Shown here one piece after another: positions 8,939 to 19,300 of a DNA stretch of 64,000 bases (within the stretch, counting starts at the first letter, position 1; the number at the start of each line of letters is the position of its first letter). A model generated the notes under the pieces. It did not search any database, was not told the DNA's origin, and was given only the letters and a program-made list of their open reading frames with translations. The stretch lies in assembly GCF_015291725.1 (NCBI RefSeq), contig NZ_CP030038.1, positions 496,001 to 560,000 of the forward strand. The letters are read 5' to 3'. The stretch comes from Bradyrhizobium sp. CCBAU 51765. Its GTDB lineage: Bacteria; Pseudomonadota; Alphaproteobacteria; Rhizobiales; Xanthobacteraceae. The position numbers and the translations under genes were made by a program.

Positions 8939-9805
8939 TCACCCGCAAGCCCAATCGAACTTCATCTCCTTGAAATCGAGCTGGGCGTTGCCGCCGCCGA
9001 AATTGTAGCCGCCGAAATATTCCTCGAACTCGATGTAGAATGGGCTCATCTCGGGCACGGCCTGGCAGGGCCGCATCGTGCCGCCGAGATGGTTGTGGGC
9101 GTGATCCTTGCTCCAGTCATGCAGGCGGAAATTATCGCGGCCGGGCACGCCGCCGACATAATAGTAGTAGGGCTGATAGCCGGTCGGCGTCCTCTCGCGC
9201 ACGTGCTCGTCCTGCGGGCCCTTGCCGGCGTTTGGATCGTTCGCGCGCGCCGACAAGGAGATCGCGCGATTCTCGACGAGATCCGCGCGCGGCGAAGCGG
9301 CGAACATCTTCCTTGCGTAAGGCGGCGCCGCCTCGAAGAAGGCGCTGGCCCCGCCGACGTCGAGCCAGCGCGGCCGCTCGGCCGTCGCCAGCGCCAGCGG
9401 TGCCGGCGGCATCGCGAACGCGCCCTCGTACTCGGCCCGTGTCAGCAGCAGCGCGGCATATTCGTAGTCGAGGATGTCCGTCATGCGCGACAGGCGTGGA
9501 TGGGAGATGCGCGCCAACACCGCCTCGCGAATCTCGGGATCATCGGGCGCGCCGCCGTCGTTGTGATCTGGCGCAGTGGCAAAGAACGACACCGCGACGA
9601 TGTCCTCGCCATGCACGCGATAATCCTCCGGCAGCAGCAGGGTGAACCCGTGCATCAGGGGATAGCCGGTGACGGGATCGAGCGGCCATTGCTCGCTGGT
9701 GATGCCCGGCGGCGATCCAAAGACCCAGCCATGATCGCGCACGCGGTCGGCGGGCCGGTCCAGCATCTGCAGATCGTAGGCACGTGAAGGCAAGGCAAGC
9801 GCCAC
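8939..9805 (-). CDS. Hypothetical protein
   Basis: I do not recognise the family. It is a 288-residue soluble protein with a GTG start and GGAG 7 bases before it. There is no signal peptide or membrane helix. It is rich in Tyr, Phe and Trp, with a YYYYVGG stretch and a DHAHNH cluster in the C-terminal third and a Tyr/Phe/Gly-rich tail. Codon use matches its neighbours. It is upstream of gntR on the same strand but 83 bases away, across the candidate operator, so it need not belong to the importer operon. Confidence 0.7.
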   Translation of the reverse strand: MALALPSRAYDLQMLDRPADRVRDHGWVFGSPPGITSEQWPLDPVTGYPLMHGFTLLLPEDYRVHGEDIVAVSFFATAPDHNDGGAPDDPEIREAVLARISHPRLSRMTDILDYEYAALLLTRAEYEGAFAMPPAPLALATAERPRWLDVGGASAFFEAAPPYARKMFAASPRADLVENRAISLSARANDPNAGKGPQDEHVRERTPTGYQPYYYYVGGVPGRDNFRLHDWSKDHAHNHLGGTMRPCQAVPEMSPFYIEFEEYFGGYNFGGGNAQLDFKEMKFDWACG

Positions 9806-10005
9806 GGGTCGTCTCCATCCGGCTTCAGCCTCGAGGCGAGGGTTGGTCGCAAGGAGGAGGGATCTGGTTCGTGGGGATGCTATCCTGCCGCTGTTTTCGC
9901 CCGACGTATCAAACGCTTCGGCATCCGCGGAAAGGCCCCGCTAACCCATTGGTTTTTCAGCCCCCGTCTACTGTGCATGGGGTTGTTTTCGCACTTTTGT
10001 TTTAG

Positions 10006-12453
10006 CTACCCCCGCATCCGCACCGCCGCGGCATCCACCACGTTCTCCACCTCCTCGCGCCAGCGCAAAATCTCCATTGCCAGCACGGGGTGATTGAAGC
10101 CCTTGAGCTGGAGATCGTCGAGGGCGCGGGCCTCGACCCAGGGCTCGACCATGCCGTAGACACGGCGGCTCACCACGATCTGGTTGGGCTTGGCTTCGCC
10201 GCAGAGGCGGGAGGCGAGGTTGGTGACGCTGCCGATCGCGGCATATTCCAGCCGCTGCTCGAAGCCGACCTGGCCGAGCGTGGCATAGCCGAGCGCGATG
10301 CCGATGCCGAACCCCAGGCTGTGCCCGCGGTTGCGCCAGCGCTCGGTCAGGGGGCCGATGGTGTCGCGCATCTCCACCGCCATCTTCACCGCGCGCCTGG
10401 TGTGGTCCTCGAACTGGATCGGCGCGTTGAACAGGATCATCACGCCGTCGCCGGCATATTTGTCGAGCGTGCCCTCGTATTTGAAGATCAGCTTGCCGAG
10501 CGCGGCGTGATATTCGCGCAGCACGTTCATCGCCTCTTCCGGCTCGGTCGCTTCCGTGAACGCGGTGAAGCCGCGCAGGTCGCAGAACACGACCGTGACC
10601 TCGCGGCGCTGGCTGGTGAGCAGCCCTTCGGGGCTGTCGGAGGAGGCGATCAGCTGCGCCACCTGCGGCGCCAGGAAACGCTCGAGCTTGCGGATGCGCT
10701 CGATCTCGCCGAGCTGGGTCCTGACGCGCGCCTCCAGCGACTTGTTCCAGTCCTTGAGCTGCTCGGTCTGCTGCTTGAGCTTGTCCGCCTGGGCGCGCAC
10801 GGTCGTGTTCGCCGCCTCCAGCGCGTGGCTCTTGTGGTCGACCTCGCTGAACAGCCGCGCATTGCGCATCGCCAGCACGGCCTGGTTGGCAAAGGTGCGC
10901 ATCAATCCGATGACGCTGCCGGCGAACTCGCCGCCGGCGCGGCGCAGCACCACCAGCGAGCCCAGCGTGCCCTGCTGGTCGATCAGCGGCACCACCAGCA
11001 CCGAGTTGAAGCCGGCCGCGAGCGCGACCTCGCGCAGCGGCTGCTCGGCGGCCTCGCCGAGCTCGGCCAGCGCGATCGGCTCGCCGCTGGCGGCGGCATC
11101 GCTCAGGATGTTCTCGCCTTCCTCGATGGTGACATGCGCGCCGTCGGCGGATGTGTCGATGCCGTTGGCCTCGACCAGGTTGAAGCGGCCCGCCTCGGCG
11201 TCGAAGCCGTAGATCAGCACCGCGTCGGCATGGGTGATCTCGATCGCACGGGCGGCGATGGTCGCAAGCACGGCGTTGAGATCGAGCGAGGAGGCCACAG
11301 CGCGGCCGACCTCCTCCAGCACCTTGAGCTCGTGGATCGACTGCGCGAGATCGCGGGTGCGTTCCTCGACCTTGGTCTCCAGGTTCGAATAGGTCTCCTG
11401 GATCTGGTCGGCCATGCGGTTGAACTGGCCGGCGAGGTCTTCCAGCTCGTCGGAGGTGTGCACGTCGATGCGGTGGCTGAAATCGCCTTCGCCGAGCCTG
11501 TAGGCGCCGTCGCGCAGCGCCGTGATCGGGATGATCATGCGGCGCGCCAGCAGCGTACCGGCGAGGATCGCGACCATCAGGCCCATGCCGATCAGCAGCG
11601 CGATGCGCACCAGCTGGTCGCGGATCGGCATCAGGGCCTGCGTGGTCGGCTGCTCGAACAGCACGCTCCAGCCGAGCTTCGGCACGATGCTCGCGGCGCT
11701 CATCACCGCATGGCCGTTGAAGTCGGTGCCGGACGTGTCGGGCTCGTGTCCGGGCGCGATCGCGGCGGCGACCTGCGGCAGCCTGGAGAGGTCCTTGCCG
11801 ATTTCGGGCCCTTTCGAGGACGTCGCCAGCACACGCCCGCGCGGATCGACGACATAGGCAAAGGCCGCCTTGCCGACCTGGGCGTCCGACAGGAAGTCGG
11901 AGAGGAAGCTGAGGTCGATCTCGGCCACGGTGACGCCGGCGTTGAAGCCGGAATGCGCCACCGAGATCGACATCATCGGGGTGCGGTCGGCGAACCAGGC
12001 CGATGCATAGCTGACGCCGCGGGCGACGGCGTCGGTGAAGCGCATGTCGCGAGAGAGGTCGGCATTGCCGCCGGTCGTGGTCGACTGCCTGGAGACGCGC
12101 AACACCTCGCGGCCGTCGCCATTGAGCTGGAACAGCTGGTTGACGTCGGAGACCTGGTGCAGCAGCGACGCATAGTCGGCGCGGCGCTTCTCCAGCGTGT
12201 CCTGGCTCGCCCGCGTCACCCAGCTGATCTGGCGGTCGAGCTCGGAGATCGACTGCTCGATCCGCCGGGCGGTTCCTTGCGCCTTCTCCTCCAGCCCGTC
12301 GGTCAGCGACGTCCTTGTGGCGCGGTAGGAGATCCAGGTCTCCATCGCCCCGTTGACGGCGAGGACGAACACGACGAGACCGACGAGGGAGACGACGTAT
12401 TTGGCGAACAGGCCCCCGCGCAGAGATCGTGTCTTGTCGTTCGCTCCTGCCAT
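10006..12453 (-). CDS. Membrane class III adenylate/guanylate cyclase with sensor, HAMP and GAF domains
   Basis: An 815-residue receptor cyclase. Residues 18-38 and 283-303 are membrane helices flanking a periplasmic Cache-like sensor; HAMP is about 304-357, GAF about 380-535, then a coiled coil and the cyclase domain (612-790). Metal-binding Asp625 and Asp669 and transition-state Asn745 and Arg749 are present, so it should be active. Lys665 suits ATP. The second base-selecting position (Ala738) is not the usual Asp/Thr, so ATP versus GTP preference is unsure. It would turn an external signal and a GAF ligand into cAMP, possibly read by the Crp-type protein at 14987. Confidence 0.9.
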   Translation of the reverse strand: MAGANDKTRSLRGGLFAKYVVSLVGLVVFVLAVNGAMETWISYRATRTSLTDGLEEKAQGTARRIEQSISELDRQISWVTRASQDTLEKRRADYASLLHQVSDVNQLFQLNGDGREVLRVSRQSTTTGGNADLSRDMRFTDAVARGVSYASAWFADRTPMMSISVAHSGFNAGVTVAEIDLSFLSDFLSDAQVGKAAFAYVVDPRGRVLATSSKGPEIGKDLSRLPQVAAAIAPGHEPDTSGTDFNGHAVMSAASIVPKLGWSVLFEQPTTQALMPIRDQLVRIALLIGMGLMVAILAGTLLARRMIIPITALRDGAYRLGEGDFSHRIDVHTSDELEDLAGQFNRMADQIQETYSNLETKVEERTRDLAQSIHELKVLEEVGRAVASSLDLNAVLATIAARAIEITHADAVLIYGFDAEAGRFNLVEANGIDTSADGAHVTIEEGENILSDAAASGEPIALAELGEAAEQPLREVALAAGFNSVLVVPLIDQQGTLGSLVVLRRAGGEFAGSVIGLMRTFANQAVLAMRNARLFSEVDHKSHALEAANTTVRAQADKLKQQTEQLKDWNKSLEARVRTQLGEIERIRKLERFLAPQVAQLIASSDSPEGLLTSQRREVTVVFCDLRGFTAFTEATEPEEAMNVLREYHAALGKLIFKYEGTLDKYAGDGVMILFNAPIQFEDHTRRAVKMAVEMRDTIGPLTERWRNRGHSLGFGIGIALGYATLGQVGFEQRLEYAAIGSVTNLASRLCGEAKPNQIVVSRRVYGMVEPWVEARALDDLQLKGFNHPVLAMEILRWREEVENVVDAAAVRMRG

Positions 12454-12683
12454 CCCGATCCTCTCGCGCCGCCATCGACGCCGGCGCTGTGGGCCGTTCT
12501 ACCACAATTTGGGCCATGGGGCCGTGGCGGGTCCGTCGGACCGGCCGGTGTGGTTACCCCCTTGCGGACTTCCGGGCCGATGGAAGGGGGAAATTGCCGC
12601 AGCCTCATCCGGCTCGGAGGAAGCCGCAGGGTCGAAGCCGATGCAGGGATCTGCCCGTGACGTCCAGCACGCCAGTCCTTCGG

Positions 12684-14750
12684 TCAGCGATTGAAGAGCT
12701 GCCGCAGCACGTCGTTCATTGGCTGACTGTCCTGCTGCGCCAGCGGCGGGTCCTCCAGAGCGGGGGCGGCAGGCGAGGCCTGCGGGGCCGGCGTGGAGGG
12801 CGTTGCCGGCACGCTGCGGCTGCGGCCGGAGCCGGTGCCGGTCGCTGCGCCGCTGGAAAGCCCCTGCTGGATCAGATTGCCGATCGCCTCCCCCAGCGGG
12901 CCGCCGAGCAGATTGTTCTGCCCCGGCTGCTGGGCTTGCGGACTGGCATTGCCGGGCGCATTGCCGCCGCCGGGCGCGGTGGTGCCACCCAGGCCAAGGT
13001 TGCTGCCGAGGCTGCCCAGGATGTTGCCGAGCCCGGCGCCGTCGGGGCCGAACAGGCCCTTGCCCATCTCGCGCAGCTTGGCATAGGCGGCGTCCGGATT
13101 GTCCAGCATGCCGGCCATATCAGGATAGATCCGCGGCTGCGACCAGCTGCCCTGGATCATCACGGGGATACCGAAGCCGACCGGCTCGGAGGTGCGGCCC
13201 TGGCCTTCAGTCGTCATCACGAGCTTCGGCTCGACGCGAAAGCCCATCATCTTGGTGTCGAGCGCGATGGTGCCGGCGCCGGTCACGCGCACCAGCGGCC
13301 CGATCAGATTGAGATCGGTCGTCACCGCCTGACCCTTGTCGATGCGGAAGGAGGCCGAGAGCTGCGACAGGTCCGTGCTCTGTTCCTGGCCGGGGTCCTG
13401 ATTTGCCTGCCAGCCGGACAGCGTGCTTGTCGTCAGCGAGCGGATCATCTGCGCGACGTTGATGCCGCGAATGGCGCCGTCCTGGAAGTTGACGAACGCC
13501 GTGCCCTGCATGTTCGCCATCAACGCGCGCTGGCTGGTGCCGGCGCTGCGCAAAGCCAGCTTGGCCTGCAGCTTGCCGTCGATGCGGTCGAAATCGGCAA
13601 GACCCTGAAGCAGCGGCAGCGCGCGCACGCCGACGAGGTCGGAATGCATGGCAAAGCTCGGCGCACCCGTGGTCGCATCCAGGATCACCTCGCCCGAGAC
13701 CTGGCCGCCATAGGCGCCGAGATTGGAGGTGCCGGCCTTCAGCACGCCGCCGGCGAGCTTGGCGTCGAGCGCCAGCGGCGCGATGCGCGCATCGCCGATC
13801 AAGGCTTCGTTCGCGGAGATCCGCAACTGCGCGTCGACATAGTTGAGCCCGGACACGTTGATCGGCGCATCGCTCCAGGGCTGCCCGGCCGTGCCCTGCG
13901 GCGATTTCGCCAGCGGCATCGCGAGCCGCTGGAAATCGAGGTCGACCTTGACCAGAGGCTTGCTCGCGATATCGACCGAAGCCCAGCCGTTGAATGCGCC
14001 GTCGCCGAGCCTGCCGTTCACGCCGTTGATCATCACCACATCGCGGCTGAGCCGCATCTCGGCGTGGCCGGTGAGCTGGGACTTCAGCACGTCGGGCATG
14101 TCGATGGCGAAATCCACGGGAACCGTCGGCCGTTCGGCCGGCGATGCCGGCGCGATTGCCTTGATGTCGAACTTGGTCGGATGATCGCCGACGCGCGCGG
14201 TGCCGGTAATATTGACCTTGCGGTCGCGGTCGACGGTCGCGTCGGCATTGATGGCGCTGATGCGGCCCTCGACACGATCGCGCAAGCGCGAGAATGCAAC
14301 TTCGCCGTCGATCACCTTGATGCGGTCGATGGTGGCGCCATTGGTATCGAGCGCGAGCGGCTTCGACGGGGCGCCGGCACTCGGCAGGCGCTCACGCAGC
14401 AGCGGCTGGTAGAGCAGGGGATGGGTGACGACGAGCTCGCCGATCTCAGGGCGGCCGGACCATATGCTTGCGAGCGACATGTCGGCCTGCACGCTGTCGA
14501 CCGTCAGGCGCGTGATGCCGCTGCGATCCCTGGGGTCGGCAAGCGTGAGGTCGTTCAGGGTGACGTTCAGCGTCGGCCACAGGCTGATCTTCGTGGTGCC
14601 GTCGATCGACAGGCGATAGCCGGTCGCGCTCTCGACGCGCGAGGCGATCATGGAGGTCAGGAAGCCCGAGGGGATTCCCACCATCAGCAGGAGCGCGATC
14701 ACGATGATGACGGCGGCCAAAGCTCCGCCGGCGAATTTCAATGCTCTCAT
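12684..14750 (-). CDS. AsmA family protein
   Basis: A 688-residue protein with one N-terminal membrane helix (about residues 7-29) and a long beta-rich periplasmic body. The N-terminal AsmA signature appears around TKISLWPTLNVTLNDLTLADP. The AsmA-like C-terminal module ends near residue 580 and is followed by a Gly/Asn/Pro/Gln-rich low-complexity tail. AsmA-type proteins bridge the envelope and are tied to lipid transport and outer-membrane homeostasis. The gene stands alone, 231 bases from the cyclase gene. Confidence 0.87.
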   Translation of the reverse strand: MRALKFAGGALAAVIIVIALLLMVGIPSGFLTSMIASRVESATGYRLSIDGTTKISLWPTLNVTLNDLTLADPRDRSGITRLTVDSVQADMSLASIWSGRPEIGELVVTHPLLYQPLLRERLPSAGAPSKPLALDTNGATIDRIKVIDGEVAFSRLRDRVEGRISAINADATVDRDRKVNITGTARVGDHPTKFDIKAIAPASPAERPTVPVDFAIDMPDVLKSQLTGHAEMRLSRDVVMINGVNGRLGDGAFNGWASVDIASKPLVKVDLDFQRLAMPLAKSPQGTAGQPWSDAPINVSGLNYVDAQLRISANEALIGDARIAPLALDAKLAGGVLKAGTSNLGAYGGQVSGEVILDATTGAPSFAMHSDLVGVRALPLLQGLADFDRIDGKLQAKLALRSAGTSQRALMANMQGTAFVNFQDGAIRGINVAQMIRSLTTSTLSGWQANQDPGQEQSTDLSQLSASFRIDKGQAVTTDLNLIGPLVRVTGAGTIALDTKMMGFRVEPKLVMTTEGQGRTSEPVGFGIPVMIQGSWSQPRIYPDMAGMLDNPDAAYAKLREMGKGLFGPDGAGLGNILGSLGSNLGLGGTTAPGGGNAPGNASPQAQQPGQNNLLGGPLGEAIGNLIQQGLSSGAATGTGSGRSRSVPATPSTPAPQASPAAPALEDPPLAQQDSQPMNDVLRQLFNR

Positions 14751-14879
14751 GTCGACTTTCCAACGACGGATGATCGGCGTCGAACCCGGCAGATGACCCG
14801 TCCTTTGCGCCTTTAGTTTATCCCCTGACGGGAAGCGGCTCCAAGCGCGTAAAAATAGTCAGGGGGTGCTGCAAAGTTA

Positions 14880-14895
14880 TGTGACTTATGACACA
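14880..14895. promoter_or_regulatory. Crp-like half-perfect site TGTGA-N6-ACACA
   Basis: One half is an exact TGTGA and the other differs from TCACA at one base. It lies 91 bases before the start of the Crp-type regulator gene, so it may be an autoregulatory site. A full match to the same pattern occurs at 23158-23177. Confidence 0.35.
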
Positions 14896-14986
14896 CTTCT
14901 CCGGCGCGGTTTTACGCGATCCTGAAGTTGATGGTTTCAAGCGATTTGACAGGAATAGTGACCAGGACGTTCACAAGGACATTGAA

Positions 14987-15661
14987 ATGAGCAAGCAGGC
15001 CGAATTTGCGGTCATCCTGAAGATGAACCCGATGTTCGCCGATCTCGGCGCAGACGAGCTCCAGCGGCTGTCCAATCTCTGTCACACCCAGCATTTGGGG
15101 AATGGCGAGGTGCTGTTCCAGAAAGGCGATCCCGGGGACGCGCTGTTCGGCGTGCGCCGCGGCCAGGTCCGCATCGAGACCGGCGCCTCCGACGGCAGCC
15201 GGCTGACGCTGAATTTCATGGGGCCGGGCGACCTGTTCGGCGAGGTCGCGGTGCTGGACGGCCAAAGCCGCACGGCGGACGCCACTGCGGGCGAGACCAG
15301 TGAATTGTTCGTGCTGCGGCGCGAAGATTTCCTCGGCTTCCTCGAGCGCGAGCCAAAGGTCGCGATCAAGATCATCGCTCTGCTGTGCCAGCGCATCCGC
15401 TGGCAGAGCGAGCGCATGGAGGAATCCATGCTGCAGCCGCTGCCGGTTCGCCTGGCGCGGCGGCTCTGCGCGCTCGCCGCCGATTTCGGCTCCGAGGTCC
15501 ACATCTCGCAGGAGCAGCTCGGCGTCTTCGTCGGCGCCGCCCGCGAGAGCGTCAATCGCCAGCTTCAGGCCTGGCGCAAGGACGCCATCCTCGATCTCCA
15601 GCGCGGCCGGATCCTGCTGCGGAACATGACCAAGCTGACCGCGATCGCGCGGAACGAGTAG
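14987..15661 (+). CDS. Crp/Fnr family transcriptional regulator
   Basis: I start at ATG 14987 because AAGGA sits 7 bases upstream; a longer frame begins at 14888. The 224-residue product has a cyclic-nucleotide-binding beta barrel (about residues 10-125, with the GDLFGEVAVLDGQSRTADATA phosphate-binding cassette), a dimer helix and a winged HTH. The recognition helix reads ARESVNRQ, keeping the Arg-Glu-x-x-x-Arg pattern of Crp, so TGTGA-type half-sites are expected. There is no N-terminal Fe-S cysteine cluster as in Fnr. Probably cAMP-responsive. The receptor cyclase upstream is a plausible source. Confidence 0.9.
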   Translation: MSKQAEFAVILKMNPMFADLGADELQRLSNLCHTQHLGNGEVLFQKGDPGDALFGVRRGQVRIETGASDGSRLTLNFMGPGDLFGEVAVLDGQSRTADATAGETSELFVLRREDFLGFLEREPKVAIKIIALLCQRIRWQSERMEESMLQPLPVRLARRLCALAADFGSEVHISQEQLGVFVGAARESVNRQLQAWRKDAILDLQRGRILLRNMTKLTAIARNE

Positions 15662-15664
15662 GAA

Positions 15665-16030
15665 TCAGCCGATCGGGAGCCTGCGCCGGCGAACGCGATC
15701 CCGGTCAATGGTAATGATGCTGCCCTGAACCTCGTCCTCGGTCAGCGCGGAAAGAACTTCCGCGAGCCGGGTTCGGACACCTGCCTCTGTCCAGTCGCCG
15801 CCTCGGAAGAGAACGAGGCTTGGGCTGTCGCTGCCCGCGGTTGCAATGAGGCGAGGATAGTCGAGGTCGGCCGTGACGACCGTGCGCGCCTCCCGCCTGG
15901 CAAGATCGATGATTTCAACATCGCTCGCAGCATGAAGTCCTATCGCCGAGGCGTGGACGGCGTCGTGCCCCATCTCTGTGAGCCAGCGCGCCAGCATCGG
16001 CGACAGAGGCATGTCGACGAGGAACTTCAC
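15665..16030 (-). CDS. DUF5615 PIN-like protein, putative toxin
   Basis: A 121-residue protein beginning KFLVDMPLSPMLARWL, the pattern of DUF5615 (Mut7-C/PIN-like fold), with acidic residues at LVD and TADLDYP expected to form a nuclease site. Its GTG start overlaps the stop of the DUF433 gene by 4 bases (GTGA), so the two are coupled. DUF433/DUF5615 pairs are widely viewed as toxin-antitoxin modules; toxicity has not been shown here. Confidence 0.8.
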   Translation of the reverse strand: MKFLVDMPLSPMLARWLTEMGHDAVHASAIGLHAASDVEIIDLARREARTVVTADLDYPRLIATAGSDSPSLVLFRGGDWTEAGVRTRLAEVLSALTEDEVQGSIITIDRDRVRRRRLPIG

Positions 16031-16266
16031 TTAGCAGAGACTGTGGGGCGCAGCTCGACGGTCTCATCCTCAGCGAGGAAGGCCGCATAACGCAACGCTT
16101 CGTCAATGTCTTCACGTTCGAGATAGGGATAATCATTCAGAACGGATTCGCGGGTCTCGCCGGCGGCCAGCAGTCCGAGCAGCCGCGCCACCGGAAATCG
16201 CAGCCCGCGGATACAGGGCTTGCCGGTGCAGACCGCGGGATCGATCGTAATGCGCGTAAAGGTCAT
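16027..16266 (-). CDS. DUF433 protein, putative antitoxin
   Basis: A 79-residue protein with the DUF433 pattern: RITIDPAVCTGKPCIRGLRFPV, then a helix-turn-helix-like segment ending in YPYLEREDIDEALRYA. ATG 16266 is chosen over an in-frame GTG two codons earlier. As the upstream gene of the pair it probably binds DNA and neutralises the DUF5615 partner. No clear ribosome site is visible. Confidence 0.82.
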   Translation of the reverse strand: MTFTRITIDPAVCTGKPCIRGLRFPVARLLGLLAAGETRESVLNDYPYLEREDIDEALRYAAFLAEDETVELRPTVSAK

Positions 16267-16326
16267 GGGCACAACATAGCGTTAGCGCTCGCCTTTCGCC
16301 AGTGCACGACCGCGGCCTTTGGAATC

Positions 16327-19300
16327 TTACTCCGCCGCGGGGTGCACGAGGCTCTTCGGCGCTGGCCCCGCTTGCGCCGGCGCCGCTTCGTGATGATCGT
16401 CCGTCTCGGCATCCTCGCTGTGCACGATCAGCCGCTTGGCGAAGCGCCAGATCAGGGCGCCGAAATCGTCCATCACCATGAACATCGCGGGCACGAACAC
16501 CAGCGACAGGATGGTCGAGAAGATCAGGCCGCCGATCACCGCGAGCGCCATCGGCGAGCGGAATTCGCCGCCGGCGCCGACCGCGAGAGCGCTCGGTATC
16601 ATGCCGGCGGCCATCGCGATCGTGGTCATCACGATCGGCCGTGCGCGCTTCATGCCGGCGTCGATCATGGCTTCCTCGCGCGGCTTCCCGGCGCGAATGG
16701 CTTCGATGGCGAATTCCACCAGCATGATCGCGTTCTTGGTGACGATGCCCATCAGCATGAGGATGCCGATCCACACCGGCGTGGTGAGCTGCTTGCCGGT
16801 GACGAGCAGGGCGGCGATGGCGCCGCCGATCGAGAGCGGCAGGGAGAACAGGATGGTGATCGGCTGCAGGAAGGTGCCGAACAGCAGCACCAGCACGGCG
16901 TAGACCATCATCAGTCCCGCCGTGATCGCGGTCGCGAAGCCGTCGGACAGTTCGTTCAGGCTTTCCGCGTCGCCGGAGGGCGAGACCTTCACGCCCTTCG
17001 GCAGGGTCTTCATGACCGGCAGGTCGTAGATCTTCTTGGTGGCATCGCCGAGCGCGGCAGAGCCGACGAGGTCGGCCGCGACGGTCGCCTGCCGTTCACG
17101 GTCGTAGCGGTTGATGCTGGTCGGACCCTGGTCGAGCTTGACATCGGCGATGACCGAGAGCGGCACGCCGCCCTTCTCGCCGCGCTCGCCGAGCGGCACG
17201 CGGAGCTGCTCGAGCGTCTTCAGATTGCCGCGGGCGGCATCCTCGAGCTGCACCCGGATCGGTACCAGGCGGTCGCCGACGTCGAATTTGGCGAGCGCAG
17301 GGCCGACGTCGCCGATGGTGGCGACACGGATGGTCTGCGACAGGCTTTCGGTGGACACCCCGAGCCGTGCGGCGAGATCTGCGCGCGGTTCGATGCGCAG
17401 CTCGGGACGCTCCAGCGAAGTCTCCGAGATCACGTTGGCGATGGTGGGAATGCGTTTCATTTGCGTCGCAAGCTCGCTCGCGACGTTGTTGACGATGTTG
17501 GGATCGACACCGGTCACCACCAGCGAGATCGCACGCAGGCCGTTCTCGTCCAGGAACCAGAAGCGGATATCGGGAACGTTCTCCAGCTCCTGGCTGATCG
17601 AGAATTCAAGCTCGCGCTGGGTGATGTCGCGGCTGTTCTTGGGCGTGTAATTGATGATCAGGGCGGCGCGCCGCACTTCCTGGGTCCCCGGCGGGACGCG
17701 CCCGCCGTCGACGAAGATGCTCTTGACCTCCGGCCGCTTGCGCAGGCGCGCGACGATGTCCTCGGTGACCTTTTCGGTGTAGGCGAGCTGGGTGCCCGGT
17801 GGCAGCTCGAGGGCAAGCAGCGAGCGGGCGCTGTCCTGCGCCGGCAGAAAGCCCTGCGGCAGCAGCGTGATGCTCCAGATCGAGGCGGCGAAGACGCCGA
17901 GGCCGATCAGCACCGTGATGAAATAGTGCTTCACCGACCAGGCCACGATCCGATGATAGGACCGCAAGATGCGGCCGGGCGGCGGTTCCACATGCGTATG
18001 GTGCTTGAGGAAGTAGGCTGCCAGAACCGGGGTGACGAAGCGGGCCGCGAGCAGCGAGAAGAACACCTGCACCGAGACGGTGATGCCGAACTGCTTGAAG
18101 AACTGTCCGGCAATGCCCGACATGAAGCTCGCCGGTGCGAAGATCGCGATGATGGTCAGCGAGATCGCGATGACCGCGAGGCCGATCTCGTCGGCGGCCT
18201 CCAGCGCGGCACGGTAGGGCGACTTGCCCATGTTCATGTGCCGGACGATGTTCTCGATCTCGACGATGGCATCGTCGACGAGAATGCCGGTCGACAGCGT
18301 GATGGCGAGAAAGCTGACGAGGTTCAGCGAAAAGCCGAGCAGGTCCATCGCCCAGAACGCCGGGAAGATCGACAGCGGCAGCGAGATCGCGGCGATGATG
18401 GTCGCGCGCAGGTCGCGCAGGAACAGCAGCACGATGACGACGGCGAGGATGGCGCCTTCGAACAGGGTCGAGATCGCCGCATGGTAATTGCCGTTGGTGT
18501 ATTCGACCGAGGTGTCGATCACCTTCAGATCGACGTCGGGATAGGCCGCCTTGAGCGCGTCGATGCGCTTCTGCACGGCTTCGGCGACCTTCACGTCGCT
18601 GGCGCCCTTGGAACGCTTGATGCCGAGCGCGACCACCGGCTCGCCATTGAAGCGGGCGAAGGTGCGGCGGTCGGCGATGGTGTCGGTGACGGTGCCGAGA
18701 TCGTCGAGCCGGACCTCGCCGCCGCCGAACAGCGGGATCATGGTGCCGGCGAGATCGCCCAGCGTCTTGGCGCCCGCGAGCGTGCGGATCGCCTGGTCGT
18801 TCTTGCCGATCTCGGCGCGGCCGCCGGCGACGTCGACATTGGTGCCGCGCAGGCTCTGGCTGACATTGACGGCAGTCAGGCCCATGGCCTGCAAGCGATC
18901 TGGATCGAGCGAGACCAGGATCTCGCGCTCGACACCGCCGATGCGCTCGACCTGCGCGACGCCGCGTACGCCCTGAAGCGCGCGCTTGACCACGTCGTCG
19001 ACGAAATAGGAGAGCTGCTCCGGCGTCTTGCCGGGCGAAATCGCGGCATAGGTGACGATCGGCAGGCCGATGACGTCGACGCGTTGGATCAGCGGCTCGG
19101 TGACGTTCTGCGGCAGGTTGGAGCGCACGCGCGTCACCGCGTCCTTGACGTCGTTGAGCGCGCGGTCGGTGTTGGTCTCGAGCGCGAACTGGATCGTGGT
19201 GACCGACAGGCCGTCGGTGATCGAGGAGGTGATGTGCCTGACGCCCTCGACGCCGGAGACCGCGTCTTCAACCGTCTTGGTGACCTGGGATTCGAGCTCG

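Noticed and set aside
10090..12660. Very long open frame on the plus strand opposite the cyclase gene (similar ones at 3554-5734, 12429-14816 and 16342-19419)
   Set aside because: Their products are Arg/His/Asp-rich with no domain, they mirror well-supported genes, and high GC makes stop codons rare in these frames.
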